Origin: Streptococcus panodentis
GTDB lineage: Bacteria > Bacillota > Bacilli > Lactobacillales > Streptococcaceae
NCBI RefSeq assembly: GCF_017884005.1
Contig: NZ_QFAY01000005.1
Location: 66,720 to 130,719, forward strand
Direction of reading: 5' to 3'
Length of the DNA: 64,000 nt
Under the pieces are notes generated by a model, which saw only the letters and a list, made by a program, of their open reading frames with translations, was not told where the DNA came from and made no database searches. Below are positions 63,588 through 64,000 of the stretch, one piece after another. The position numbers and the translations under genes were made by a program. Numbering within the stretch: the first letter of the stretch is position 1; every line of letters begins with the position of its first letter.

Positions 63588-64000
63588 TGAACTGCTCCCT
63601 GTCAAGTGGACAATAAAATAATAAAAGATTAAGCAACGGCCTTGTTCCTCATTTCAAGAGGGGCAAGGCCGTTGTTGCACTCTTGAAATCGTTAGGTGTT
63701 GTAGAAGTAGATGTAATCATCAATATTAGCGACCAGCTCCTCAAATGTCTTATACTTCTTCAAGTCATAACACTCCGTCTTAAAATGGCCGAAAAAGCTC
63801 TCAATCGGCGCATTGTCAATGCACTTGCCTACTCGTGACATCGAACGAGTTATCTGATATTGAGTAGTTACCATACGGTATTCTCGTGATGTGTACTGTG
63901 AACCACGGTCGCTGTGAATGAGTGGTGCTGCTCCTGGATTGGCTTCCATAGCCTTTCTCAGATTCTCCATGACCAAAGGATTATCATTGTGCTGGCTGAT
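63588..64000 (-). mobile_element. IS3-family insertion sequence, one end (partial)
   Basis: The end starts TGAACTGCTCCCTGTCAAG at 63588, typical of IS3-family (IS150-group) terminal repeats in streptococci, followed by the 3' end of the transposase gene. The element continues past the right edge of the window. Confidence 0.8.
63629..64000 (-). pseudogene. IS3-family transposase OrfB, with premature stop (partial)
   Basis: The visible part is the C-terminal integrase core: HSDRGSQYTSREYRM (second catalytic Asp) and KCIDNAPIESFFGHFKTE (catalytic Glu). An in-frame TAA at 63694-63692 follows YIYFYNT. Beyond it the same frame continues RFQECNNGLAPLEMRNKAVA to a second TAA at 63631-63629, matching the usual family C-terminus (YNxxRxQ...NGLxPLExR). 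The stop therefore replaces a sense codon, probably Lys or Gln. The first catalytic Asp and the 5' part are outside the window. The copy may be impaired, though the DDE core is intact. Confidence 0.75.

Overview
The window is a chromosomal segment of a Streptococcus, most likely an oral member of the sanguinis/mitis group. Evidence: the gene pairs ppc-ftsW, murM-murN, ftsE-ftsX-prfB and hprK-lgt; streptococcus-restricted small families (DUF3270, SPJ_0845); a Mn-type yybP-ykoY riboswitch in front of a P-type ATPase; BOX-like intergenic elements; and a GH25/Bsp-repeat/CHAP wall hydrolase of the sort known from S. gordonii and relatives. No rRNA, tRNA, CRISPR array, prophage or replication origin was seen. 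The only insertion sequence is a partial IS3-family element at the right edge.

Layout. 1-11 kb: rodA (cut by the edge), a YeiH-type transporter, dinG, a metallo-beta-lactamase-fold hydrolase, ftsX-ftsE, prfB with its programmed frameshift, a HAD phosphatase, a metallophosphoesterase and a DUF2785 protein. 11-20 kb: the riboswitch-controlled cation ATPase, then an HD hydrolase, a HAD phosphatase and murM-murN in one overlapping operon. 20-31 kb: a 1195-residue secreted wall hydrolase, tpiA, tuf, a gene remnant, ppc and ftsW. 31-41 kb: glutathione peroxidase, a membrane-anchored GH25 protein, a DUF368 (PopT-type) transporter, ybaK, a histidine phosphatase, lysS, a MacB-like efflux operon and glutathione reductase. 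41-50 kb: a cyclase-family protein with a MetE-like protein behind a MetR-type operator, a 36-residue membrane peptide, bioY behind a BirA-like operator, ydbC, and two U32 proteins (trhP-like) with a CHY zinc finger. 50-64 kb: hprK-lgt-DUF948-ytxH, a Nudix protein, a PspC protein, sprT-tex, a TM2 protein, a DUF318/TIGR03943 pair, an MFS exporter, zwf, and the end of an IS3 element.

The genes are biased towards the cell envelope: two SEDS polymerases, FtsEX, MurMN, two GH25 enzymes, a lipid-carrier transporter and Lgt. A second theme is central carbon and redox metabolism: tpiA, ppc, zwf, hprK, gor and gpx.

The most unusual signal is a 264-bp element present twice (19814-20077 and 44792-45055) with only two base differences. 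It carries its own promoter and a long, multibranched, apparently non-coding RNA closed by a long-range stem. Copy 1 sits inside a bidirectional terminator whose 26-bp stem-loop is now duplicated on both sides, as if the element had inserted there. A third left end, abutting another stem-loop, appears to be interrupted by the IS3 element at 63588. Other notable signals are a (TA)n tract in the promoter spacer of the TM2 gene, several apparently leaderless promoters, a WalR-type site, and families of dispersed hairpin repeats with defined ends.
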